A DNA stretch of 64,000 nucleotides. It comes from Batkoa obscura. Taxonomy: Eukaryota > Entomophthoromycota > Entomophthoromycetes > Entomophthorales > Batkoaceae. Below are positions 55,072 through 64,000 of this stretch, piece by piece (the stretch's first letter is position 1; each line of letters opens with the position of its first letter). The DNA is taken from NCBI GenBank assembly GCA_030770535.1, contig JASVEC010000035.1, positions 1 to 64,000 on the forward strand. The letters run 5' to 3'. The notes beneath the pieces were generated by a model. The model did not search any database. It had not been told where the DNA came from and was given only the letters and a program-made list of their open reading frames with translations. The translations under genes and the position numbers were made by a program.

Positions 55072-56568
55072 ATGAAATATTACACTCCATTAGTAGTCTT
55101 ATTAAATGTTATTATTGCTCAATCATTGAATGATGGAGCAGTAGGTAACAAAATGGGAGCTATAAGCCAAGCTGATGCCTTACCAAACAGTAAAGCTACT
55201 CAAAAGTTATCAACTGATCAAGTTGTCCAAGCTTCACCAACTGATCAAGTCACTCAAACTTTACCAAGTGATACTATGACTCAAATTAACACTTTAACTC
55301 CTACTGCTACTCCTACTCAAACTAGTACTCCAACACTTACTCCTACTCAAAATAGCAGCATAGTACCTACTCCCACTCAAAGTAATAGTACAGCACCTAT
55401 CTCGCCAATGCCCAATGAATTTGTCTCAAGAATTCAAAATGATACTGCAGCTCCTTATGTTTGTTTGCCATTAAATTCAACCAACAGTTACTGGGCCATA
55501 GATTTATTACCTAAACCAGCACAAGAGGCTATCTCCTCTTTAATCAGCGCTGGTATTTTACAACCCTCCTATTCCCATACTTCTACTACTGCAGGTTCAA
55601 CTACTACTCCAAGAGTAACTAGTACTCCAGGAGCTTCAACCACTTCAAGCGTAAGCACTAATCCAGGTGCTTCTACTACAGGTGGATCTACTACTCCAAG
55701 TGCTTCTAGCACAAGCGGATCTACTAATCCAGGCGTAAGCACTACCCCAGGTGCTTCAACTACTCCAGACGAATCTACCAATTCAGGAGCTTCTACCACT
55801 CCACGTGAATCTACTACCTCAGGTGAATCTACCACAGGTAAATCTACTACCCCAGGAGCTTCAACTACTCCAGGAGCTTCAAGTACAGGTGGATCTATTA
55901 CTCCAGGCGAATCTACTACTTCAGGCGTAAGCACTACCCCAGGTGCTTCTACCACAGGAGCTTCAACTACCCCAGATGTAATCACTACCCCAGGTGCTTC
56001 AACTACTCCAGGTGCTTCAAGTACAGGTGGATCTATTACTTCAGACGAACCTACTACTTCAGGCGTAAGCACTACTCCAGGTGCTTCTACCCCAGATGCT
56101 TCAACTACTCCAGGTGCTTCAACTACCCCAGATGCTTCAACTACTCCAGGTGCTTCAACTACTCCAGGTGCTTCAACTACTCCAGGTGCTTCAACTACTC
56201 CAGGTGCTTCAACTACTCCAGGTGCTTCAACTACTCCAGGTGCTTCAACTACTCCAGGTGCTTCAACTACTCCAGGTGCTTCAACTACTCCAGGTGCTTC
56301 AACTACTCCAGGTGCTTCAACTACCCCAGGTGCTTCAACCACTCCAGGTGCTTCTACTCCAGGTGAGTCTACTAATTCAGGAGTAAGCACTACTTCAGGC
56401 GCTTCTACTCCAAGCGGATCTACTACTTCAGGTATAACTACTATTACTGATGGTACAACCACTACAGGTGCCTTAACTACTTCAAGCACCTCTACCAAAC
56501 CATCCTACTATGGTTATAGCCGCCGTCCAAGACCAAGTTGGGTTCCTTGGTGGATGGACTCTAACTAA
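55072..56568 (+). CDS. Secreted Ser/Thr-rich mucin-like protein 1, 498 aa
   Basis: Single exon. The N-terminus MKYYTPLVVLLNVIIAQSL is a signal peptide. Residues ~128-166 (YVCLPLNSTNSYWAIDLLPK, then PAQEAISSLISAGILQ) form a compact conserved segment shared with the paralogue at 58708 and not recognised as any known domain. Residues ~175-475 are Ser/Thr/Gly/Pro repeats (GASTTP), with ~16 nearly identical 18-bp units between about 56110 and 56345. This suggests heavy O-mannosylation and a wall or adhesin role. The C-terminus is basic and aromatic (RRPRPSWVPWWMDSN), with no GPI signal. Copy number in the minisatellite is likely variable. Confidence 0.85.
   Translation: MKYYTPLVVLLNVIIAQSLNDGAVGNKMGAISQADALPNSKATQKLSTDQVVQASPTDQVTQTLPSDTMTQINTLTPTATPTQTSTPTLTPTQNSSIVPTPTQSNSTAPISPMPNEFVSRIQNDTAAPYVCLPLNSTNSYWAIDLLPKPAQEAISSLISAGILQPSYSHTSTTAGSTTTPRVTSTPGASTTSSVSTNPGASTTGGSTTPSASSTSGSTNPGVSTTPGASTTPDESTNSGASTTPRESTTSGESTTGKSTTPGASTTPGASSTGGSITPGESTTSGVSTTPGASTTGASTTPDVITTPGASTTPGASSTGGSITSDEPTTSGVSTTPGASTPDASTTPGASTTPDASTTPGASTTPGASTTPGASTTPGASTTPGASTTPGASTTPGASTTPGASTTPGASTTPGASTTPGASTTPGASTPGESTNSGVSTTSGASTPSGSTTSGITTITDGTTTTGALTTSSTSTKPSYYGYSRRPRPSWVPWWMDSN
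56105..56349 (+). repeat. 18-bp coding minisatellite (GASTTP)n
   Basis: About 13-14 near-identical copies of GGTGCTTCAACTACTCCA inside Ser/Thr-rich gene 1, in frame, each encoding Gly-Ala-Ser-Thr-Thr-Pro. Confidence 0.9.
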
Positions 56569-56817
56569 AACTTTTAGTTAAGGTAACAGTATGATAAATT
56601 TAATAAAGTATATTTTTATTTCTATTTTTATTTTTTTGTTAAGCTTTTTTAGATATATTTGTAGTAGTAAAATGTATAGTTTAAACAGGACATGATAGCT
56701 ATTGAATTTAGTTATTATAATAATACTAATAGCGTCTTTTAATAAAATTGTTTTAAACATTACAAAGATAAATGTTACGATTTTATGAATTAACTTTGTT
56801 TTCGTTTGTTAAAATAA

Positions 56818-56914
56818 TATGGGGATGTATTTGTTTAGGTACTTTATTGATAGTTTTTCCACTCAAATGACCCTTAAAAAATGAAGTGATGAAACTAAAA
56901 AAAACATCCTCATA
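56818..56914 (+). mobile_element. MITE copy 20
   Basis: Forward copy with a small internal deletion (97 bp), TATGGGGATGT to ACATCCTCATA. Confidence 0.82.
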
Positions 56915-56940
56915 TTATCTTTTTAAAAATTGTGAAATTA

Positions 56941-57044
56941 TATGGGGATGTATTTTCGTGTTTAAGAATTTTACTAAAAAAATTTCTGCTTAAATAGCGC
57001 TTAAAAAATGGAAAAAATAATAAGTCAAAAAAAACACTCTCATA
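56941..57044 (+). mobile_element. MITE copy 21
   Basis: Full-length forward copy 26 bp after copy 20, a direct tandem pair. Close to copy 15 in sequence (TATTTTCGTGTTTAAG). Confidence 0.85.
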
Positions 57045-57241
57045 TTTCTCTTCTACTTTTCAAAAATTATCACCACTTCACAAGTATCTATTCTTGTTAG
57101 CACATTGGATATCAAACAAACCATTTTATTTATTATGGTTATTATAGCTGTTATCTAAATATTATTACTTTTAGATAGGCTAATAGACGATTGCTATCCA
57201 ATATTAAAAATCAAAATTATTAAATCTAATAAGTAAACTAT

Positions 57242-57342
57242 ATATTAGTATTTTTTTAATTTCATCACTTTTTTCGTTCCTTAAGTGCTATTTAGATGGA
57301 AAAATCGTTGGCAAATTCCTTAAAAAAATATATTCCCGTATA
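57242..57342 (-). mobile_element. MITE copy 22
   Basis: Reverse copy with a diverged left end (ATATTAGTATTTTTTTAATT) and ATTCCCGTATA on the right. Confidence 0.72.
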
Positions 57343-57594
57343 ATGATATAATGATATTATTGTTATACATTAATCTTTGATTCTTTAGCATATTTGGGCT
57401 TTGATAAATAAACTTCAATTTTTTGATTAAAAATTAATAGTAAAAGTATAAGGTTGTGACATTTATAAATTTTCAGTAAAAAAACACCAGTTGTCTTTGG
57501 GAAAAAATTATCTACGGTTACAATCAGTACCTCTTCTATTTTTATTAATCAAAAAACTAGAATTATTAGTGAAATACTAATATTTTAATAAGCA

Positions 57595-57695
57595 TATGTG
57601 GATGCACTCCTGTGTCTAAGAATTTTACTGATAATTTTTCTACTCAAATAACGCTTAAAAGATGGAAAAAGCGATGAAGCCAAAACATTCCCATA
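57595..57695 (+). mobile_element. MITE copy 23
   Basis: Forward copy, TATGTGGATGCAC to ACATTCCCATA. Confidence 0.82.
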
Positions 57696-58632
57696 TAATG
57701 TAAGTTTGGTTCATGGTAAAATTTTAAAACGCAATTATTTGTAAAGAAAATGTATGAATGCTTTATATTAATTTTTAATTAGTTAAAAAATAACAAGAAG
57801 TAATTAAATTTTATTGCTTTATTAAAGCTTGACTAAAAGTTTTGGTGTCTTAAAGCTAAATTGGATCAAACTCTTATTGTATTTATATATACATAATTAT
57901 TCTAACCCCAAAATTTTAATTATAATCTAAGTATAATAATGTGCTAGAAATATCAGCTATTTCAAACAATTTGTTACAAGAACTAGAAAAATATATCCAA
58001 CTTATTATTATTTTGTATTTTTTCATTCGTATTACAGCTGCTAAAGTACAAATGGTAGTGGCTAGTAGTATTCTTTATAACTAATAGATTATATTATAAT
58101 GATTTTTAGCTTAATACTTATACTATTATTCCAAAATGAGCAGTTATTCATTGCACATTTATATTTTGATAACCCTATAATTAAGTTTTTAAAGTTATTA
58201 AAAGCCCTAAAATGTTAGGTTTCATATTTTTGTAATTATTACATTAAACTAATGATATTAACAGTATACCAAATATGGTATATTATTTATTGTATATCAC
58301 ATAACAAACAATGAAATAGGCCAATTAATTGCTACTTAAAAGCATAATCATTACTATAATAAATAATAAATTAAAATAAATTATTTGAACCTTGGAACAA
58401 GACACTTGTTTTTTATTTAAAAAAATGCCAAGCAAAAGACAGAGGCTTTAGTAAATGAAGCAAAAATAATCGAAGGCTCGAAACTTGCTAATAATATTAG
58501 AAAAATGGCAGAAGTTGATAAGAAACAAAATAAATTGCATTAATTAGAACTAAAAATAACCTTTGCTGGTAAGTTGTAGTTATTTTTGTATTTTATCAAT
58601 AATGTATATCGATATTAACTCAAAGCAAACAA

Positions 58633-58640
58633 TATAAATA
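58633..58640 (+). promoter_or_regulatory. TATA box, conserved promoter of Ser/Thr-rich gene 2
   Basis: TATAAATA 68-75 bp before the ATG. It matches the promoter layout of gene 1. Confidence 0.65.
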
Positions 58641-58707
58641 CCCGTAGGTATTGAAGTTATTATAATTTATAGTTTATAATTTATTTTGTTTATCTGTATT
58701 AAAAAAA

Positions 58708-59745
58708 ATGAAATACCACGCTCCATTACTGGCCTTACTAAATGTTGTTATTGCTCAAGCACTAAGTAATAATGCTGAAAATAGTCAAATTGAAGCTATG
58801 AATCAAGGTGATGTCCCAATAGATACTGGAATGGATCAAAATTTACAAAACAATGAAATATCCCAAAGCTTACCAAATAACCAAAATGCTCCAATCGCTC
58901 AAAGTGCACAAACCAATAATCATCCATCTATCACATATAAGCCCAATCCATTTAACTTTAAACCAGGAAAAAAAGAATCAGATTCTTATATCTGTTTACC
59001 ATTAAATGCACGTAGCAGCTACTGGGCATTAAAATTATTGCCTAAACCTGCTCAACAGGCTATCTCTTCTTTGATCAATGCTGGTATTTTACAAGCTACT
59101 TATCCTACCGATACTAGTACTGTTACTGGTTACTATCCAACTACCACTTCAGATATAACTATTACTACTACTGATACTGGAGTAACGTCTACCCCAGATA
59201 TTTCTACTACTACTGATACTGGAGTAACTTCTACTCCTGACGTATCTACCATTACCAACACTGGAGATTCTTCAACTCCAGGAATTTCTACTTCCACTGA
59301 TAATGGAGTAACATCTACCCCAGATGTTTCCACTACTACTGATAATGGAGCAACTTCTACTCCTGATGTATCCACTATTACCAACACTGGAGATTCTTCA
59401 ACTCCAGGAATTTCTACTTCCACTGATAATGGAGTAACATCTACCCCAGATGTTTCAACGACCACTAATACTGGTAATTCTTCTACACCTGGGATTTCTA
59501 GTATAACTAACACCGGTGATTCTTCCATTCCAGGAATTTCCACCACTGACACTGGAGTAACATCCACACCTGGAATTTCCACTACCACTAACACTGGAGC
59601 TTCTTCCACCCCAGGAATAACTACGATTACTGATATTACAACAACTTCGGGAGTCACCACTAGTGTCACATACACTGGATATCCAAGACCTTCTGGATAT
59701 TATGGATTCCCACCAAATTATAACTCAAATGTAAGAAACTTTTAG
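58708..59745 (+). CDS. Secreted Ser/Thr-rich protein 2, paralogue of gene 1, 345 aa
   Basis: Single exon. Signal peptide MKYHAPLLALLNVVIAQAL, matching gene 1 at most positions. Residues ~93-131 (YICLPLNARSSYWALKLLPK, then PAQQAISSLINAGILQ) are the conserved segment, ~70% identical by eye to gene 1. The repeat region differs: ~16-residue units of the kind STPDVSTTTDTGVT (residues ~150-310) replace GASTTP, so the repeats evolved independently after duplication. The C-terminus is Tyr/Pro-rich (YPRPSGYYGFPPNYNSN). Secreted wall or matrix protein by composition. Confidence 0.85.
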   Translation: MKYHAPLLALLNVVIAQALSNNAENSQIEAMNQGDVPIDTGMDQNLQNNEISQSLPNNQNAPIAQSAQTNNHPSITYKPNPFNFKPGKKESDSYICLPLNARSSYWALKLLPKPAQQAISSLINAGILQATYPTDTSTVTGYYPTTTSDITITTTDTGVTSTPDISTTTDTGVTSTPDVSTITNTGDSSTPGISTSTDNGVTSTPDVSTTTDNGATSTPDVSTITNTGDSSTPGISTSTDNGVTSTPDVSTTTNTGNSSTPGISSITNTGDSSIPGISTTDTGVTSTPGISTTTNTGASSTPGITTITDITTTSGVTTSVTYTGYPRPSGYYGFPPNYNSNVRNF

Positions 59746-61280
59746 GTAAATCAAGAAACTATTTTTATCAATCAATAAAATTATTATATTTTTATATTTT
59801 TATTTTATTTTATTGACAATTTTAAGCTTTGAAAATGAGATTTAATTATCTTCATTATCTAATATTGTAAGTTTATAAATTTAATAAGTATTAAAATAAA
59901 CCACAATAATAATAATATTATCTTATTTAAAAAAGTATTATTTTTTTAACAATTGAAAGATAGTAGCTTCAATCGTTATATTAATTTAAATAAAATATAC
60001 AAACATCTTAGTCAACCAAACTAAAGGATTAAACCTTTTATTAAAAATCTTCTAGTAAGATAGGGGTAAAGTCTAATAAATCTTTAATTTTATAAGGGGT
60101 AAAATAAAGAAATGAGGTGATGTATTTTACTTTTGTTTTCTAGTAGACTAAAAATACTATTTAAAAAAGAAATAAAATATGATTATAATTGTGCTTTATT
60201 TCTTATTATTAAAACTATGTCTTTTTTAAAATTTTATTATATGAGGATATATTTTTGTGTCTAAGAATTTTACTAAAAAATTTTACACCTAAATAGCGCT
60301 TAAAGGGTGGAAAAAGTGATGAAGTCAAAAAAAACACCTCCATATATTACATTTCATCATCTCAGAAGTGCACGTTAATGTCATTTAAAGTAGATATAGA
60401 TCAAGATATTTTCATTATGATAGGGATTAAAATTATTATTTAAGCATTGAAGCTACTTGATAAATAAATAATTATTTTTATCAAATAAATGAAAGTAACT
60501 ATTATGATATTACTATTATATTATCACTTAAAAATAGTTAGAAGGGATCATAATAGTAACTAATTAATTAAATGAAGAAAGGATAAAATAAATTATAAAA
60601 AATTAATTCATAATAAAAGTTCATTAAGTTATAATATTACTTATAAAATGGTTGTTTTAAAATAGTATACAAATAAGGTAAGTTATAGAAATTGTATATT
60701 TTCTTTATTATTAAAGTAATAGCACAATTTTTTTAAAGTTCTACTATCTTATAATTTATCCCATAAATAAATATAAGGCCACAATAATATTGGGGATAGA
60801 AAGTTCTAATTTGAACTAAATTCAATATATATAATCTGATAATTAATAATTGGGGCATTATAATTTTATAAAAACCCTTACAATTAAATATCTTCAATCT
60901 ATCCTTTCCAAGTTTTTTTTATCGCATATTATTAGTTTATTATTGTTGTTACTATTGTTTGATATTTATTTTTAGTGGACTAAAAGCATACATAAATTGA
61001 ATTTTATATTTTTTTAATAGACACAAGTGTTAACAGAATAAATATCATGGAGAATTACTAAAAATAGAGATTTCTCTATAATTTTTCTAAACTTCAGATG
61101 CGCCATAAAGTCATTTATTCTCATTAACGGTAAATTTTCTATGTTTTTAACTTAAAATTCTTAAATCATAAGTTCAATTTATCCAATTGATTAAGATTTA
61201 TTAGCAAACGCAGTAAAAGGTCACTTTCAATAGAGAATTATAAATCCTTTCTTTTTTTAACCAAATTTTTTTAGTTAACC
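59746..61280. other. intergenic region with one MITE
   Basis: About 1.5 kb between Ser/Thr-rich gene 2 and the M28-like gene. It holds one MITE copy (60240-60344). Nothing else recognised. Confidence 0.6.
60240..60344 (+). mobile_element. MITE copy 24
   Basis: Full-length forward copy, TATGAGGATAT to ACACCTCCATA, flanked by TATA on both sides. Confidence 0.83.
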
Positions 61281-63912
61281 ATGGGTAGTAATAGTTTCAA
61301 AGCAGAGCATAAAAACAAAAACAAAAGAAACTCAAAGTACAAAAAAAATAATAAACGTTCCAGTCCAAAATTGAGTCCAAAGTTAGCTAATAAAAGTAAT
61401 GATAGTACTAATGTGAGTGAAAAAGGATCTGATAAGGTAGAAACTAACAGTCGGAAGGAAGAAGAGGATAAAAAAGATGATGAAGATAAAGCTAGTGAGA
61501 AAACAGTAACCAAAGCTCCAGAAGAAGGAAGCGGTAATGGTGAGGGTATAAATAAAAAGGAGAGTAAAGAAGATAATGAAGTTTTAACTAAAAATGAGGA
61601 AAAAAAGCAATTAAAAAAAAAACAAGAAACTAAAGATTTAAAACAACAGGTTAAATATCAAGAAATCTTAGATAATAATAATAATAGTAATGAAGAGACT
61701 ACTAGCAGTAAACGACAAGATGGAAAGGGAAAAAGTGAAACTGAAGTTAAAAAAGATGGTAATAATAAAAAAGAAGAATTAGCTAGTACTAATTCAATTA
61801 TTGCTAAATCAACTTCATCTCAAAGCAATATCAATAATAATAAAGATCAAGTTGTTACAGATAGAACACCATTATTAAATAATACCAATAGTAATAGTAA
61901 TACTGGTTATACTAACTCAATTCAAGAAACTAGAATTGATATTCCAAATAATCATAATAACAATGGCAATACAACTAATGAAAATCTTCAAGGTAAATCA
62001 ATATAATAAATAATATAATAAAGTGTTTAATATTTATTCATCTTTTAGTACCAAATAATAATTATACCAAATGGATTATAATTATAGGATTATTAATCTT
62101 AGGCAATATTATTGGTGTTTATTTATTATTTTTACAACCTACTTTAAGTTTAGGAGAAAAGATGATGGAACAAATTAATTACGAAAGAATTTTAAAGGAC
62201 CAAAAAACATTAAATGAACAAAATCAAAGTAAAGAATATATTTTAAAAGAAAGTAAAGAATTTAAAAATGTATTGTCAATTCAACAAAAATTTCAATTTC
62301 CATATTGGAAATCAAATCAACCATCCGAAGTTTATTTAAAATTAAATGATAAAAATTTACCTTTTGTTGAAAATAAAGATTTTCAAGGTTAGCTTTTATT
62401 ATAATTAAATATATATAATTCTCTTTTCTTACTATGTTAAATAAATAGTATAAATATAAATAAAAATATATATTATATCTATATGTTATCAATATTATAA
62501 ATAAATAAGCATAAAAATATATAGATATAAATATATTATTATTCAATTTTTATTTTTAGTTATTCTTTTACTTATTATATTATATTATATTATATTATAT
62601 TATATTTATTTTTATATTATTATAGTTATTCCGTACAGTGGTAATTTTAAAGCGTATAATAAAAAGGTAGTAATGGGCAAAATAAGTACCACATGCTCTT
62701 TATATAATTTTGAATTTTATGATCAAATTATAATGGTACCTTATGAACCTGAAATATGTCCTCATTTATTTATACCAAGTTATAGTGGACAAGAAGTAAG
62801 TATTTCTATTATAATATATATATATTAATAATTTTAATTTAATATAAAACCTTTATTGTAGGCCGGTGCTTCAGCAATAATTTATTATTTAAATGAAACT
62901 CAATCTTTTCCTAATTTATATCCATATCAACCTCATTTATTATCTTCTCATTGGAATTCAACTATTGATAATGAAGCTTTAAAAATACCAGTATTATTTG
63001 TTACATCAACTATGGCTAAATTATTAAAATATTATTCTTTAACTAATAGTAATAAGAATAAGAATAAGAAAGATAAAGATAAAGATAAAGAAGATATTAG
63101 TTTATTATCTATTATTACACATTCAAAATATAAATTAAAACAATCCGAAAATTTATTATTTCAAGTTAATAACAAAGAAAATGAAAATAGTCAGTTAGAA
63201 TTGATTATTGCCACAGATTGGGGTAAATTTTATTAATTTGTTTTATAAGAAATTAAGTTTTTATATTTTTAAATAGATAATTTCAATAGCAAGGATGATA
63301 ATAGTAATCAACCAAGTAGTAATATAATTTTATTAGAGTTATTACGTATTATTGATAAATTAAAATTAAAATTAAAATATAAATTACAATTTCATTATTA
63401 TTCCAAGAATTTTGAAATGGGTTTAGGTATTAAACAATTTCTAAAAAATAACCCACATAATGAACAACAATATTATTTATATTTAAAAAATATACAAAAC
63501 TTTAATTTACAATTATTAAATACTGAAGAATTACCATCAAATATTCAACAACAATCTGAATATTTAAAGAATTTATTAAAATTAAGTTTATCAGTGATTA
63601 ATAATTCAACTAATTTTAATCATCCTGTAATAATTGATAATCAACAATTACAATTAAATAATTCCATTTTAGATCCATTATTAGATATTATTCAAAATAA
63701 TATACCATTACAAATATTATTTAGTAAAAATAAATCAACTAATAATAATAATAATAATGATAATAATAATAATAATATAGATCTAAATCAAAGAATTATC
63801 AATGTAAGTTAATTATTTATTATTTATATACTATTTTAATTTTATTAATTTTATTAATTTTATTTAGATATTACAATTATTAATTACTTTATTATTATTA
63901 TTAAATGAGTAA
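61281..63912 (+). CDS. Type II membrane protein with PA domain and degenerate M28 peptidase fold, 717 aa
   Basis: Predicted exons: 61281-61992, 62049-62387, 62626-62795, 62862-63222, 63277-63803, 63868-63912. Residues 1-~240 are cytosolic, Lys/Glu/Asn-rich and disordered, with a canonical dileucine sorting motif DRTPLL (~195). One membrane segment (KWIIIIGLLILGNIIGVYLLFL, here written in parts: KWIIIIGLLILG, NIIGVYLLFL) follows at ~250. The lumenal part follows the order of aminopeptidase-Y-like M28 enzymes: an N-terminal lobe, VIPYSGNF, a PA domain (GQEAGASAIIYYLNETQSF, IPVLFVT), then ELIIATDWGD, SSNIILLELLRIIDKL, and FHYYSKNFEMGLGIKQFL. Expected zinc ligands at the GAHLD and NDNGSG positions are replaced, so peptidase activity is doubtful. 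Likely vacuolar or endosomal membrane location. Family assignment is by motif order, not a search. Confidence 0.6.
62573..62610. repeat. TATAT tandem repeat in an intron
   Basis: Pentamer repeat (TATAT/ATTAT) inside the second intron of the M28-like gene, which is the longest intron in the window (~238 nt). Confidence 0.75.
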
Positions 63913-64000
63913 AAGATAATAAAACAAGAGTAAAACATTAAATTAATTTTATTATTTAATTTTATTTATTTATAATATTTATAATTCATTATTATTTAAT

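Larger units (their letters stand above)
56569..58707. other. intergenic region with four MITEs
   Basis: About 2.1 kb between the two Ser/Thr-rich paralogues, carrying MITE copies 20-23. The last ~400 bp are related to the region upstream of gene 1. Confidence 0.65.

Noticed and set aside
55569-56498. 309-codon antisense Val/Glu/Pro-rich ORF over Ser/Thr-rich gene 1
   Set aside because: Reverse reading of the GASTTP minisatellite.
1-64000. tRNA, rRNA or CRISPR loci
   Set aside because: No cloverleaf, rRNA-like block or spaced direct repeats were recognised by eye; tRNAscan would be needed to exclude tRNAs.

Overview
The window is a chromosome end from a very AT-rich fungus. It opens with about 0.93 kb of TTAGGG telomere repeat, read as CCCTAA on the + strand, so position 1 is at or near the physical end. 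The genes point to an early-diverging fungus. UGO1, a fungal outer-membrane fusion factor, is present, and introns are numerous and tiny (about 35-65 nt, GTAA-type donors, TTTAG/ATAG acceptors, some with a TACTAAC branch box). A PLK4-type kinase with polo boxes suggests a lineage that still makes, or recently made, centrioles. A P450 argues against a strict anaerobe. I cannot place the species more closely.

Layout. 1-4.6 kb: telomere and gene-poor subtelomere with seven copies of a ~104-bp MITE and one unidentified decayed coding-like stretch. 4.6-34.8 kb: mostly single-copy housekeeping genes, namely a MIT-domain protein (-), PLK4 (+), RecQ/BLM helicase (-) divergent from CTF4/AND-1 (+), a 1373-aa pseudokinase-Sel1-CAAX protein (+), a TFIIIA-like 13-zinc-finger protein (-), a universal-stress-protein-domain protein (-), and UGO1 (-) divergent from the ribosome-biogenesis helicase HAS1 (+). 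35-64 kb: a more plastic segment with small duplicated families and most of the MITEs. It holds two zinc-cluster-like regulators lacking a Zn2Cys6 finger, a secreted CAP protein, three flavodoxin-like quinone reductases, a P450, a repetitive secreted wall-type protein, two paralogous secreted Ser/Thr-rich proteins with duplicated promoters, and a vacuole-type membrane protein resembling a catalytically dead M28 peptidase.

How the genes relate. RecQ and CTF4 are both replication-fork and genome-stability factors and share a ~650-bp intergenic region. UGO1 and HAS1 share a ~140-bp bidirectional promoter. Genes of the distal, secreted or duplicated families often carry a TATA box about 70-100 bp before the ATG; I did not notice comparable boxes at the housekeeping genes. 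A single MITE family (24 copies counted by eye, TA target sites) is spread through the intergenic DNA, in several places as inverted pairs that form long palindromes. No transposase gene was found in the window.

Exon coordinates were worked out by hand from splice signals, frame continuity and family similarity. They are predictions, not transcript-supported.
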